The translations under genes and the position numbers were made by a program. The notes under the pieces are model-generated. The model saw only the letters and a list, made by a program, of their open reading frames with translations. It ran no database searches and was not told the origin of the DNA. Of a stretch of DNA of 20,480 nt, positions 1 through 10,677 are shown one piece after another. The stretch covers positions 1 through 20,480 of the forward strand of contig JAYMTF010001952.1 of NCBI GenBank assembly GCA_036897485.1, in the 5' to 3' direction. Positions within the stretch are counted from its first letter, which is position 1, and every line of letters begins with the position of its first letter. This stretch comes from Pelargonium nanum (taxonomy: Eukaryota; Streptophyta; Magnoliopsida; Geraniales; Geraniaceae).

Positions 1-165
1 ATATAAGAGTAATGAGTCTGCCAAAACTTATTTGGCTTATGGTAAGTCATCAACAGAGTTATGACATTTTATTAAAATTATGGATTCAGCAGGTCGCTCC
101 ACTTTTACTAATTCATTAAAATAAATATGAGTGAATTTTTAATATGGTGTTATGATTTTTTTTTT
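1..165. repeat. Dispersed repeat, decayed copy 1
   Basis: This segment aligns without large gaps to 16571-16760. Shared blocks include TTATTTGGCT near the start, TTATGACA, TTAAAAT, and a CAGCRGGTCGYTCCRCTT core. The copy here carries T or A at most positions where the other copy has C or G, which fits decay of methylated cytosines. The right end is unclear: a short segment containing AATATGGTGTTATGATT is duplicated at about 140-190. The left end may lie outside the window. The family is not recognised; a non-autonomous DNA element is likely because the other copy has TTTGGC/GCCAAA inverted motifs at its edges. Confidence 0.65.
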
Positions 166-670
166 AAGGTAATATGGTGTTATGATTTTATTCATTTGGG
201 TTCATGGAAGAAAAATTAATTCATGCCTCATATTCATTTTTTTCTCTCTCTATATATAATCACTACAATATCTCTATATAAACTCGTTAGCATTGTTTAG
301 GTGTCATTTAGAAAAAATAAAAAGTAAAATATTTATTTTAAGACTTATGATATATTCGACCCATTTTGTGTAAAAAAAAAACTATATTCATAAATAACCA
401 GTGCACAATTGTGAATCGGTTGCCACTGCTAGTAGCTGAATTGAATAATTGGATATAGTTGGAAATAAAACATAAAAAAAAAGGTTGGATTGGTGAAGTT
501 GGTTGCCTCCAAATCCCCAAACGAGAACTCTAGAGTCTATACCATCGCACCACAATACCACACCACCAAGCAACCCATTGCATTTCAATGAAACCTCAGA
601 TCTAAACCTCTCTCTCTCTCTCTGCATCTCTCTTCATCATTCAGATTCCAATCCATCACCTGTCGCCAAC
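166..670. other. Upstream region of gene 1, no gene seen
   Basis: This is AT-rich DNA with no supported coding sequence; the open frames here have no coding character. A CT-dinucleotide run lies at about 608-625, a frequent feature of plant core promoters and leaders. It probably holds the promoter of the downstream gene. Confidence 0.5.
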
Positions 671-678
671 ACTCTCAA

Positions 679-687
679 TATATAAAA
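679..687 (+). promoter_or_regulatory. TATA box of gene 1
   Basis: TATATAAAA lies 168 bp upstream of the chosen start codon. A start site about 30 bp downstream (near 710-720) would give a leader of about 140 nt containing CT-rich and CTCCTA-repeat sequence. Position and match to consensus are good; the start site itself is inferred. Confidence 0.6.
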
Positions 688-803
688 CAAAAAATTTGCT
701 GTGACTCACAGTGCTTCGCTTTGCATCTACTGCACTCTCTCTTTCAGCTAGATCTCTATCTAACACCACCTAATCCTACTCCTACTCCTACATTTTCCTG
801 GCT

Positions 804-836
804 ATGGAGATGATGGTGCTTGACCTCGTCGCGTAG
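804..836 (+). promoter_or_regulatory. Upstream ORF in gene 1 leader
   Basis: A 10-codon ORF (MEMMVLDLVA, then TAG) lies wholly within the inferred leader and ends 18 nt before the main ATG. It holds three in-frame ATGs within its first four codons, so scanning ribosomes are likely to meet at least one of them. This could lower translation of the main ORF. Whether it is conserved is unknown. Confidence 0.4.
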
Positions 837-854
837 CGATAAATTTGCATCACT

Positions 855-3800
855 ATGAGTCGGAGTTTGAGGGAATCGCTGGCTGGAGGTGGCCGGAATA
901 TTCAGGTGACGGGATCTCTGAACCACCGCCGCGGCCACAGCCTCACCGGTTACTCCAAGGAGACCGACGAGAACTTGGATCTCTTCTCCAAGAATCGCCG
1001 CAGCCTCTCCGTCGCGTCTTCTGACGAATCATCCGATGGTACAATTTTCAACTGATCTTGACTGGAATGTGTTCGTTTAATTTTTATCACGTTTCCTGTG
1101 TTTTTGGCCTCATCCGGAGAGGACATGTTGTCATTTGAGGATTGGTGTCAATTTAAGAGTCTAATTTTTAATTGTTCCGTATTTGTTTTCATGCTTGATT
1201 TGTCTGATTTTAGCGGGCGGTTGTTTTTTTCCTCCTCGGTGGAGAAGATCCGGGGAGGAGAAAACGATGTTCCTTGAGCTTCATTAAATGAGCTCAAGCC
1301 AAAAACAATCAATGACGGTGTCGTTTTTGTGTGGATGAACTGGCCATCTACACGGCACCGTCGGTTCTTCCGCCATCACTGATTTCAATTTACTTGATTC
1401 TGTATACTATACTTCAACGATCTGATGTTATTGAGTGTGATTCTGTGGCGTTGATTGCAGTGTCATTGAAATTGGGGAGGCTTTCAGTTGGGTCAGCTAA
1501 ATTGGCTAGGAGTGCTATTGATGATCTATTGTCCTCCACTGAGGGAGGAAAGCACGACTATGACTGGTACCAATCCAAAACTATTTACTTCAAATTAGTT
1601 CCTTAAAGTCAGATCCACCTTTTTGTTCTTGCTTTTGTATCGTAATATCAGGCCAGATTTCGATGTGGAAACACTTCCTGTGGAGATTGCAAATCTATTG
1701 ATAATTTGATAGTATTGCCATTTGATCTGAATCCAATTGATAAAATACTCCTGTTGCACTATAGTTTGTTCCAATGTTCCCCATGCTCAGAGTTCCAATT
1801 GCTCCTCTAAACCAGTAGAAGTTCTTTGGGTCGGTGAATAAGCCATTAGATAGATAAATGCTATATTAAGTGGAGCACAGTGTCTATGTTGTGGCCTCAA
1901 GCTGGATATTGTTCCACAATGTGTGGCTATAGAACATGATATATAGAAGAGAAGATGAAGAATTAATTGGACTTGAAACAAAATAACTAATTATTTGAAG
2001 TGTATACCTATATGCCATGGAAGTGTAATATTGTTCTTAGCAAGAAATTGATGTATATTCGTAGCTTCATCTATAACTAATTATTTGAAGCGCAGTCTAA
2101 ACCTGTGTAGGTCTTACAAGTTCTCACTATATCTATATGCTTCAGGCCATTACCGCCCTCAAACGATTAATTGTCTTAGCTCTAATAGAGTTTTATTAAA
2201 AGTGCTCCTATTTCTTGAACTGAGTCTATCAAATAAAGTTCTCGTACCTTTGTTTGAACTCTTGTCGTTGATTTAAATCTGAAGTGTTAATACTTCTCTC
2301 TAATCAACTTGATACATTCTTCGTTTAAGTTGAATGACCAGATTTGGCAATGGGTTACAATCTTAATATGATTTTTAAATAAAGATTGAAGCAAAGCGAC
2401 AATAAATTATCAGTTTTGTTCATGATATATAAATATTACCTTTTATGTTAGGCTTCTCACTCCTCCTGGAACTCCTCTTTTTCCTTCATCGGATGGAAAT
2501 GAGCCTCAACCAACTACAGTGGCTCCAAGAAGCAGATCTGTAGTTAGATCAACCACTACAACTAAGACTTCAAGGGTATGTATTTCTTTTTGTTTTTCTC
2601 ATTTAGTTGCGCTCAGCGCTCTAATTTGGATTCTTAATTGTTTGTTTTGTTTTTTTTTTGTAATATGTTGGATACATTGTCATGGTCTCAAATGTTGAAA
2701 TTAGCCACTGTTAATTGTTCGCGTCTCATTTTATCTTCTTGTTTCAGCTTTCAGTTTCACATTCTGAGAGCAACCACTCTGCACGACCAGCTAGAAGCAG
2801 TTCAGTAACTCGACCCTCCATTTCTACTTCACAATACTCTTATTCCTCGAACAGATCCTCCTCAATTCTAAACACGAGCTCTGCTTCAGTGTCATCTTAC
2901 ATAAGGCCGTCCTCTCCCATTACCCGCTCCCCGTCTACAGCAAGACCTTCCACTCCATCTGCCCGCCCAATATCATCACGATCTTCAACTCCTTCAAGAG
3001 CCCGTCCAGCCCCCTCCACCTCTTCAGTTGACAGACCTCGAGCACCCTCAAGGCCTTCTACTCCAAGCTCTAGACCACAAATTCCTGCAAACTTACATTC
3101 CCCAGCTGCTAGATCCAGTTCTCGTCCATCGACTCCCACTCGTCGGAGTTCAGCACCTTCTCTGTCTCCAGCATCGGTTCCTTCACCTTCAGTTACGCGT
3201 GTACCTTCAAATGGGCGCAGTTCTGCACCATCATCTCGACCAAGCTCCCCTAGCCCACGAGTACGGCCTCCCCAACAGCCAATTGTTCCCCCTGATTTTT
3301 CTCTTGACATCCCACCCAACCTTAGAACAACTTTGCCAGACAGGCCAGTTTCTGCTGGTAGATCTCGACCAGGTGCTGCACTCACTTCCAGGGGAAACCC
3401 AGAACCGACAGGCCCTGTCAATGTGCCTAGAAGGCAACCATCACCAATAGCCACTAGGGGAAGACTCACAGAACCTGCTGGGAGGGGCCGTGTACATGGC
3501 AATGGTCATGTCGCTGATGTTCCTGAGCCTCGCAAGGCCTCACATAACCCAGAGTTGTCAATGCGCAGACCTGCTAGGACTTCTACAACTGCCACAGATA
3601 GCACAGGGTTTGGGAGGACTATCTCAAAGAAATCGCTGGATATGGCTATTAGGCATATGGTATGGATACTCACCATTTTTTGATAATAGAAGTTGTAGGT
3701 TCTGGTTTTAAGCATATATGTTTTACCATCAAAGGCGTTAATTCGAAAATCTACTCATTATTGGAAGCTTTCGTGTGATGTTCTAGAAAATCATTTCCTT

Positions 3801-4804
3801 GATTTCCTTGAAAGTTTGCTAGAACTCATACTAGGTCTCACTACCACCCATTGAATTTTATCCAAATAGCATTTCCAACATGAGCATGGCATATCACCAG
3901 TTTTCTGTCAACATATGATGTCATTACTATCACATGAATAGCTGTCACATATTACCAAAATACTTATGTTCCACATCCTTATTCTGTTTATCCCATCAAA
4001 TCTTGATTTGTGGCCTCACTTAATTTTGTGATTGCTTAGAGGCATCAGAACGGCCATCATTATCATCATTGTTTTTACTATATAACTCTTTGTGAAACTA
4101 CTTCAAAATTTGCATATCCAATCAATGTAGGAGGAGGAAAACAATAGTTGTTTGTTTAAAAATTGCTGGTGAATGAAATTTTATGATTGTAATGCTAGTA
4201 GCACATGCGAGAGTGATTTTTGTTCCCATGTTTAGTTTTGGATGTTGATTCAAATTATTATCCATTCTACTTATTTGAGAGATTAGTACACACTGCATTT
4301 TAATATCTTATGTTCAAATTTTTCCCGCACATTTTCCTCAGGAGAGTTTGATCAAGTTAATTAAGTTCTAATTATTTATCTACGATGATACAGGATATAC
4401 GAAACGGGACAGGTAGCAATCGGCCAATATCAAGCACTAACCTGTTCCCCCAAAGCATCCGATCTGCCATTCCAAAAACTCAATCAGCCCGCACTTCAAG
4501 TTCCTCGGCATCATCTGTTGCTTCCAATGGAAGTCACCAAACAAGCAGCAACGGAATGACTCCAGAGAACGGGAACTATATCAGTAGAAATATTGCAGAA
4601 AATGGAAGTAGAGCAGACGACAGACGCGTGTCCTCAAGATTAACAGAAGTGGACATATACGAGAGTTCCCGATACGATGCCATATTGCTCAAAGAGGACC
4701 TCAAGAACACAAACTGGCTGCACAGTATTGATGATAAATCTGACCAAGGATCCATCTTCGATAACGGATTCGAGCCTCTCCCCGAACCTTTCGGACACTT
4801 ATAA
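855..4804 (+). CDS. Basic Ser/Pro-rich microtubule-associated-type protein (BPP-like family), five exons
   Basis: Coding exons are 855-1038, 1461-1566, 2452-2575, 2748-3659 and 4394-4804. They join in frame through GT-AG introns to 1737 nt (578 residues). Residues 1-61 form a conserved N-terminus (MSRSLRESLAGGG, NLDLFSKNRRSLS). Residues 82-108 carry the family block DDLLSSTEGGKHDYDW followed by LLTPPGTPLFP, split by introns 2 and 3. Residues 139-430 are low complexity and rich in S, P and R, with repeated RPSTPS/RSSAPS motifs that suit proline-directed kinases. SKKSLDMAIRHM then joins DIRNG across intron 4, a family signature. The C-terminus (531-578) holds RYDAILLKEDLKNTNWL and ends FDNGFEPLPEPFGHL. 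Relatives include Arabidopsis At2g40070 and At3g09000; as I recall, members called BASIC PROLINE-RICH PROTEIN bind cortical microtubules and affect cell elongation. No catalytic domain, signal peptide or membrane segment is visible. The ATG at 855 is chosen because it begins the conserved N-terminus. Confidence 0.93.
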
Positions 4805-5085
4805 CCTTCGAGGAGAGGGAGTCTTCTTATGTTATTTAATTTTTAAAAATTACATTCTTAAAATTTTTTGGTTATGCAAATTGCAGAGAATGGAATGTGC
4901 TGAATGAAAAAGGAAAAGAAAAAAAGAATGTGAACCTATCCAACTTATTTTTGTACTGAAAACAGGAAGAGCTGAGGCTGTTTGGGTGTTTTCTGCAGAG
5001 AATAATGTGGTAGCTTCTTTGTTGGTATATGCAGATATAATTGTAAAATGATGTACAATAGTGCACTAAATGGTAAATTGTTTGA
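4805..5085 (+). other. 3' UTR of gene 1
   Basis: The sequence after the stop is T-rich, has no coding content, and includes AATAAT at 5001 followed by TTGT- and TGTA-rich stretches, typical of plant polyadenylation regions. The cleavage point is a guess within about 5050-5085. Confidence 0.45.
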
Positions 5086-5477
5086 AGTTACGAGCTAGTT
5101 ACTTAAATGTGGAATGGTCCATCTAATCCAGCCTGTATGCGTCTTGGAAAGAAGAAAATTTAATGTGCGTGTGTACGCAAAAACTGTCAAACCACAGGAT
5201 CACAAGAAAAAAAACGGTTGTGTCAACAAACGGTAAATACTAAATACCTCTCCACCGACTATAGGATAGTCTGTACGGTGAACCAAACTTGGGGGCAAAG
5301 GGCCATGTATTATTGATGAGCAACAGTCTCTCTGAGTCAATGTGAACCATTTGATGGTGGTGGTTTCAACTTTCAACTACTTGTGCATTTGTGTGATTTA
5401 ATGCTCTTTGCACAAACAAAAATGTTATTGTTATTCTAGAGCATATTGCTTCCGACCGAGATACATGCGGTTTGGGA
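5086..5477. other. Intergenic, nothing recognised
   Basis: This non-coding sequence follows gene 1. I see no motif, repeat or coding frame that can be supported. Confidence 0.4.
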
Positions 5478-5693
5478 TGGGTTTCGTCATACAACGTACT
5501 CTCATACTTATTGTTTGAGTATTGAACGGAACTTATTTTTATAAAACAAGTATGATCTCGTTGAACTAGTCTGTGTTTATTGTGTTTGACGCTCATGGAT
5601 AAGATTGATCACTTCCTTTGCATGCAAGAGTTTGGGGCGCCATATGAGACCAATTCTCTCGTTCCGTACGTCACAATTGATATCATAGTCAAC
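5478..5693. repeat. Diverged direct repeat, copy A
   Basis: This segment shares ordered blocks with 6105-6300: TTCGTCATAC, TATACTTATT-like, an AGTATTGA/ATATTGA block, a GGATAAGATTGA/GAATAAAATTGA block, and ATTCTCTCGT near the end. Divergence is high, so the duplication is old. The DNA between the copies (5694-6104) is less AT-rich than its surroundings. The layout could be a tandem duplication or a small element with terminal repeats; no family is recognised. Confidence 0.5.
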
Positions 5694-6104
5694 TCAGGAG
5701 CATAGAGGATCATTGTGGCGCGTGTGCCAGATGTGGATGGCACATGGTGACATGCCTGCTCCTGAATGATCTATGAAAAGAGATATAGGGTCAAGCGTGG
5801 TAGCGATAATTGATCAGGGGATTTATGCGGAGACCCGCATACGTCAATTGCTATGTTGGGTGAGCGTGGGTTTTCCAGAAAATACAAGGGGATGAATAAC
5901 GACTTCACATGAGGTGGTGTTCCTTGAAGGATTGGTTTGGACGAGACATGCATATTTCGTTGCAATCGACAAAAGGATCCGCCAAGGTATTTAGCGCTTG
6001 ATGCAAGAAAGTGATGTGAGCACTAGTTCAAGACAAGGGTGTTTTCGAAATGAGAGGAGAAGAATACTACAAAACAAAAGATGTTTCTCATTTAGGGCGC
6101 CTTA
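5694..6104. other. GC-richer spacer between diverged repeats
   Basis: This is unrecognised sequence between copies A and B with more GC than the flanks. A minus-strand frame is open across 5771-5965, but it has no domain, no known motif and no extension. I treat it as old repeat DNA rather than a gene. Confidence 0.35.
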
Positions 6105-6300
6105 TGGATAGTCTTCGTCATACCGATGCAACATACTTTTATACTTATTATTTAGATATTGATCCGTGTTTACTTTCATGATACATATATAAATCCGTTG
6201 TCCATCTATGAATAAAATTGAGCACTCTCCAAATGAGATAGCTTGAAGCTCGCACAAGATCTATTCTCTCGTATGTGTTAATTCAACTGTTTTTCGTAGG
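6105..6300. repeat. Diverged direct repeat, copy B
   Basis: This is the partner of 5478-5693 in the same orientation, offset by about 620 bp. The matching blocks keep the same order, with insertions and deletions between them. Confidence 0.5.
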
Positions 6301-8269
6301 TGTTTGATCCAAGATTGGAACAATTGAAGCTAGCTAGTACAAGTAGTAGCAAATATAATGAAGCCGCTAAAGTAACGGTTATTTCACACCCAAAAAAGAA
6401 GTAACGGTCATTAGTATTTAATACCAAAGTAAATTATGGTATCACCTAGTGATCTAAGCTCTCTAAGGAGTAGCTGCCATTGATTCACTCTTGACAGCAA
6501 GTAGTGAGGAATGAAGATTTAGGACCACTACACTAGCTCTACAACCTCCAACTCTATTACTATGAAATCAATGAAAGCTACTCTTTTGTTGCCTTTTGCA
6601 TTTTCTTGTCTACACTACATCCCCATTTAATATTTTCTCTCATTTCTTAAGTTGTTAGCCTATTGAATATTGAACTACCTATGGGGAAATTGTGGTTTTA
6701 AAAATTGGTAGACCAATAAATTGGGTGGCTGATTATATTGTAAAATTTGACCTCAATTTTTTTCGTGCGCCCGCCTCCGGAAGTTGATGATGTTTCGTTG
6801 GATTACTGTGAATATCATCAATTTTGTTTATGATATTCCGACGAGCTAGATAATTTTTTATGAAAATAAAAACTACAAACACATCTTACTTTGTGTTGTC
6901 ATCTAATTTGATCATTCCTCCTCGGGGGTATACTTCTCCTTAATGTTGTCTTGTGCGTCATGTACACATCTTATCGGACATGTTCAATTGCATTACTATC
7001 TGATCTAGTTGTTTCTCTTTAAGATATTACTCTCTTTAACACGTGAGTTCAACGTTTGTTTTTTGCTCTAGTCAAAAGATGATTTTTGGAACTCTAAAAA
7101 AACTTGAGATTACAATAAGTTCGAATAATGAAGAAACAATATGGTTACAAAATATAGATAAAAGTGCTTACAGTATTAACGATCCTTTTTAAACCATGTG
7201 ATAGGTGCATTTGGCCGTTGGTACTATTTTTTGTTGGACAAGAGGAGCACATGCATGACACATGCACCATTTCTGTTTCCATTTCACTTCCTTTTCACCT
7301 AATTTTTGTACCCAAAACAGTGAGGAAGAGAAAAAAATTGAAGATGAGGTAGCCCTAGATCTTGACTAGTAGTAATGTTCATGTTCATGTAGACGTATTA
7401 AAAGTGGCACTCCACGTGATAAATGCAACTACTTTCATGTTCTAATTTAATGGCTTTTTTTTTACATGAAATACTTATCTGCTTTATATATCATATTGAT
7501 TTAAAATTGTCGATTTGAAGATGAACTCGGATGTACACAAAAAATCAATCGAATTTAAATTGATTTGTCCGATTAATTTTCAAGTCTGTTAAAATAAATT
7601 CACACATTTTATGTTAAAACTTTTAAAAAGTTCGATCCAAAATGAAACAAATTTGATTCGAAATTCGAACTGACACCTTATATCCATTTACTAATAATAC
7701 GTTTAATCTTGGAGAACTATTATATCCAATTGCACGTAGTAGTGATAGAATTAACAAATTTGAAAGACAACCCAACAACTCCTTTGTTTAGCAATTTCTG
7801 AAACGTTCCTTCATGTGCTTCAATTATCAAGATTCTTCTTCTACAAGACTTCAACCATCAACACCCAAAAAACAATGTCATTTTTTTTTATTTCTGTAAA
7901 GAGACCAACCATTTTGTTTTTAATTGTTGAAGATTGAAAATATTTATTATAGCCCATGTAAGGTGTGGGAATTGGCAAGCAAGAGTGATGTTGAAGTGGG
8001 ACATGCATGATGACCAACAAGGACAAAAGCTCACACACTCCATCTCTATTTATTACTTTACACCATCATCCCCTTCTGTCACTCTCTAACTACATATCTG
8101 GCATCCTATTTCCAAAGATTTTCTTCTTTCTTTAATACTCGGTGCCACGTGTCGGTTATCTGCGACGAACATGTCATCGATGAGATGGCGTTGGCGTTGG
8201 CGTTGCTAATAGAATGAGTGATTCGTGCGCATTTGTGTCATGTTTAAGTATGTCGTGTTTGTATAAGTT
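6301..8269. other. Intergenic AT-rich DNA, no gene seen
   Basis: No coding region is supported on either strand. Small details: RY motifs (CATGCATG) at 7250-7257 and 8002-8009; an ABRE-like CCACGTGTC at 8145-8153; three GGCGTT hexamers near 8185-8203; and a segment around 7500-7680 with repeated TCGAATT/ATTCGAA strings that looks like worn repeat DNA. Nothing ties these to a gene. Confidence 0.4.
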
Positions 8270-8470
8270 CAAAATTTTAGTTGAATAGGTTCTTTACAAT
8301 AGATGAAGACATTGGTGAAGAAAAGGTTCCAAGTTCGAGTCCTGCCGCCTCTCATATTATATCCCATCATGAGCCTTCAACTATAAGCTTAAGTTTGCAC
8401 CACACGACCAAAACGCTTGACACATTATTAGTAGCAATTTACAATTATACCACTAAATGTGCATGTTAGA
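8270..8470 (+). mobile_element. tRNA-derived SINE-like remnant
   Basis: An RNA polymerase III A box (TAGTTGAATAG, 8278-8288) matches the TRGYNNARNNG consensus at every position. A B box (AGTTCGAGTCC, 8332-8342) matches GGTTCRANNCC at 10 of 11 positions. The boxes start 54 bp apart, close to tRNA spacing. The surrounding sequence does not suggest a functional tRNA, so a SINE head is the best reading. The 3' end and target duplications were not found, so the right boundary is a guess. Confidence 0.5.
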
Positions 8471-8599
8471 TGTGTCACAACACAACTATTTAATCATGTG
8501 TGTGTGTATTGGAGGCCCAACACAATTATAAAATGAGTGAACACAAACACACTAACATCATGTCATATGTCGTGTTACAACACAAATTCTTAGCTCCAG

Positions 8600-8960
8600 T
8601 TACCAATAAATGATCAGTCGCAGAACAACGATAGATTTGTAGAACACCGATAGATTTGTGACGAAACTAAATAGTATGTTACAAAGGATTGACATGTATG
8701 ATATATTTAAATTTTGCAAGTCAATTGCAGATCAAAAGTAAATTTGTGACGAAATTTGATAGTATGTCACAAGGAATTGACATGTATGCAATGTTTAGCT
8801 CCTAAATCTGCAACATATTATTTATTGTTGAATATCTATCTGTCGCAAAATTCGTTGCTAATTTAAATTTTAGATTATAATATATTATCCGTATCAAATT
8901 TCGTCACTATATATAAATTTTTTTTTATAATTCATTCTCAGTAATAAAATAATAATTGAA
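8600..8960. mobile_element. Fold-back DNA-element remnant with GTGACGAAATT motifs
   Basis: Two direct units (8649-8700 and 8737-8788) share ATTTGTGACGAAA, AGTATGTYAC and ATTGACATGTATG. A perfect 16-bp inverted repeat, TATCAAATTTCGTCAC, lies at 8892-8907 opposite 8746-8761, and a looser inverted copy (TGTCGCAAAATTCGTTGC) lies near 8849. Arrays of short GACGAAATT-type motifs in both orientations are typical of the subterminal regions of plant CACTA and related DNA transposons. Terminal CACTA ends and a transposase were not found, so the family is only a suggestion. Confidence 0.45.
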
Positions 8961-10207
8961 TAATTTTTAGAGACAAAATAATGGTGTGTTGATGCTCATG
9001 ACTTGGAATTGGAATCATCCTTCACTACATTTCCTGTTCTTTTCCTGTTCCGTCTCCTTCGTACACATTACATTGCTAACATTATTATAAATAATTAAGA
9101 AAATAAAAGTCGTATGGTAAATTTTTTAGTATTTAATTGTGGGGTCCTTAATATTCCTACTACTATTTGGTGCCCACTTATTTATTTGTTTTTCTCTTTA
9201 TCATTTTTCCTTAAAACAAAAATAAAAACAAATTAAACACAACCACCTTAACCAACCCCCTAATAATTCATACCATAACATACCCACCTTAATAATTTAG
9301 TCAATGACTTGATTAATTGATTAATATTAATTGTATTCCCTTAAAGGAAATCTACGTACTTTATATCTTTTGTAATCAATAACACGCTTAAATGGTAATT
9401 GAACTCCACAAAATTTCCGTTATAAGGAATAATTCAAAAATGTCTAAAAAAAACAGCATATATGGGTTGTGCTTTCCTTGCCCAAGAATATACAAATTAG
9501 ATTAATGCACTTGGTGTTGGAGGGTGAAAGAGGGAGAGAGAATAGGTGGATGCACAAAAATTGTTTAAAGAGCTGAAAATTCGGTAAAAGCATATGTAAA
9601 GAGATTGGAACCCGTTTTTTAGTTTGTGTAATTTGAGAGAGAATGAAGAGATTCGTTCTCTAAAATTTTGTTATTGTACTAAAAATGAAGCGCAATTGTA
9701 TAAGCTGACAAATTGACAAACTACGTATATCCTTGTGTTATTTGTAATCAAAACTTTTTTTTCTTCATACTTTTACTATATAACAATGTCTAAAAGTAAT
9801 TTTTTTCTTACGTTTTGATTGATATTATGGTTCTCAACTAAGACCCTTAATTTCTGATATAACCATGAGTATGTGTATATTTTCCAACAGGTGGAAGAAA
9901 ATTTTGAACATAAAACTCATTTCCCCCCTCTCATGGCAGATGAAATATTGTTTTCATGCATAATTAGTTGATTTTGAGATCCTTCGTATAGAGTATTGTT
10001 ACCATCTAACTCAAGTATTCTTTAATCTTAAATTTCAACAAAATTGTCTTAACAAAAAGGATAAAAACTCTCAACAAATTAACGAATTTCATTTGACTAC
10101 GTACAACCATGATGACACTATATACTTTGAATGTACCCAACCAATGTGAGGTGGCGTCTTTAGAAATTAAACAAAAAATAAATATAGTGAATTGATTCAT
10201 GTAAAGT
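8961..10207. other. Intergenic AT-rich DNA, no gene seen
   Basis: No supported coding region or RNA gene is present. The sequence is AT-rich with short A/C-rich and purine-rich patches (for example 9225-9300 and 9520-9545). The minus-strand frame at 10006-10200 is hydrophobic but has no domain and no splice context. Confidence 0.4.
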
Positions 10208-10246
10208 CATGCATGCGTTTTTAAGTGTAAGTCGACGTGACGTCGA
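10208..10246 (+). promoter_or_regulatory. RY motif plus ACGT dyad (possible B3/bZIP module)
   Basis: CATGCATG (10208-10215) is an exact RY/Sph element, the site type bound by ABI3/FUS3-class B3 proteins. Sixteen bases further on is a perfect 15-bp dyad, TCGACGTGACGTCGA (10232-10246), with two ACGT cores of the kind bound by bZIP factors. RY and ACGT pairs are known from seed-expressed promoters. The module lies about 435 bp upstream of the TATA-like box near 10680. Function is inferred from motifs alone. Confidence 0.35.
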
Positions 10247-10407
10247 ATTCAAACGTGAAATTAGATCTATGTCTCTATCACATGAAAAAATTGTTTTTCA
10301 AGAAAACAAAAGCCTCAAAAGTGCATACAAAGCAAACTAAAGGATATACATTGGACAAAAAAAATATTACATATACTTTAACTATATGTATTTTCACTAG
10401 TATACTG

Positions 10408-10427
10408 TATACAATATATATTGTATA
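10408..10427. repeat. 20-bp perfect AT palindrome
   Basis: TATACAATATATATTGTATA is a perfect palindrome in an AT-rich stretch. It may be chance in such DNA. No role is assigned. Confidence 0.4.
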
Positions 10428-10677
10428 ATTATTTTGTAATTATATAATTATTATAGTCGTTTATTACAAATTCATTATCCGAATCCATAATAAGAGAAAC
10501 CACTCTTATTATTTATGTAATTATGTGAAAATAAATCATTTTCAAGAAAATATGTATTTTTTTTACAGTGAAATAGTCATTTAGAGCTTAGCTTAAGGTA
10601 GCAGTAGCAGAAGCACTAGTGATTTTAAACAGCAAAGAAGCACATGGGGTTGGGTTTGGTTGGGTTGGGGAAGATGA

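Noticed and set aside
1331-1606. 91-codon reading from 1331 as a gene start
   Set aside because: Only 1461-1566 is coding, and it is spliced to the exon at 855. The part before 1461 is intron read-through.
3028-3450. Second + frame across the same exon
   Set aside because: It is an out-of-frame reading of the low-complexity exon. The in-frame exon links to conserved blocks on both sides.
2897-3502. Long minus-strand open frame (201 codons)
   Set aside because: It is antisense to the Ser/Pro-rich exon of gene 1. Biased codon composition of that exon leaves the opposite strand open, and the product has no domain.
5771-5965. 64-codon minus-strand frame in the repeat spacer
   Set aside because: No recognisable domain, no splice context, and it lies between diverged repeats.
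8141-8160. ABRE/G-box CCACGTGTC as a promoter site
   Set aside because: The motif is a good match, but no gene starts within more than 2 kb on the + strand and none is seen on the minus strand.
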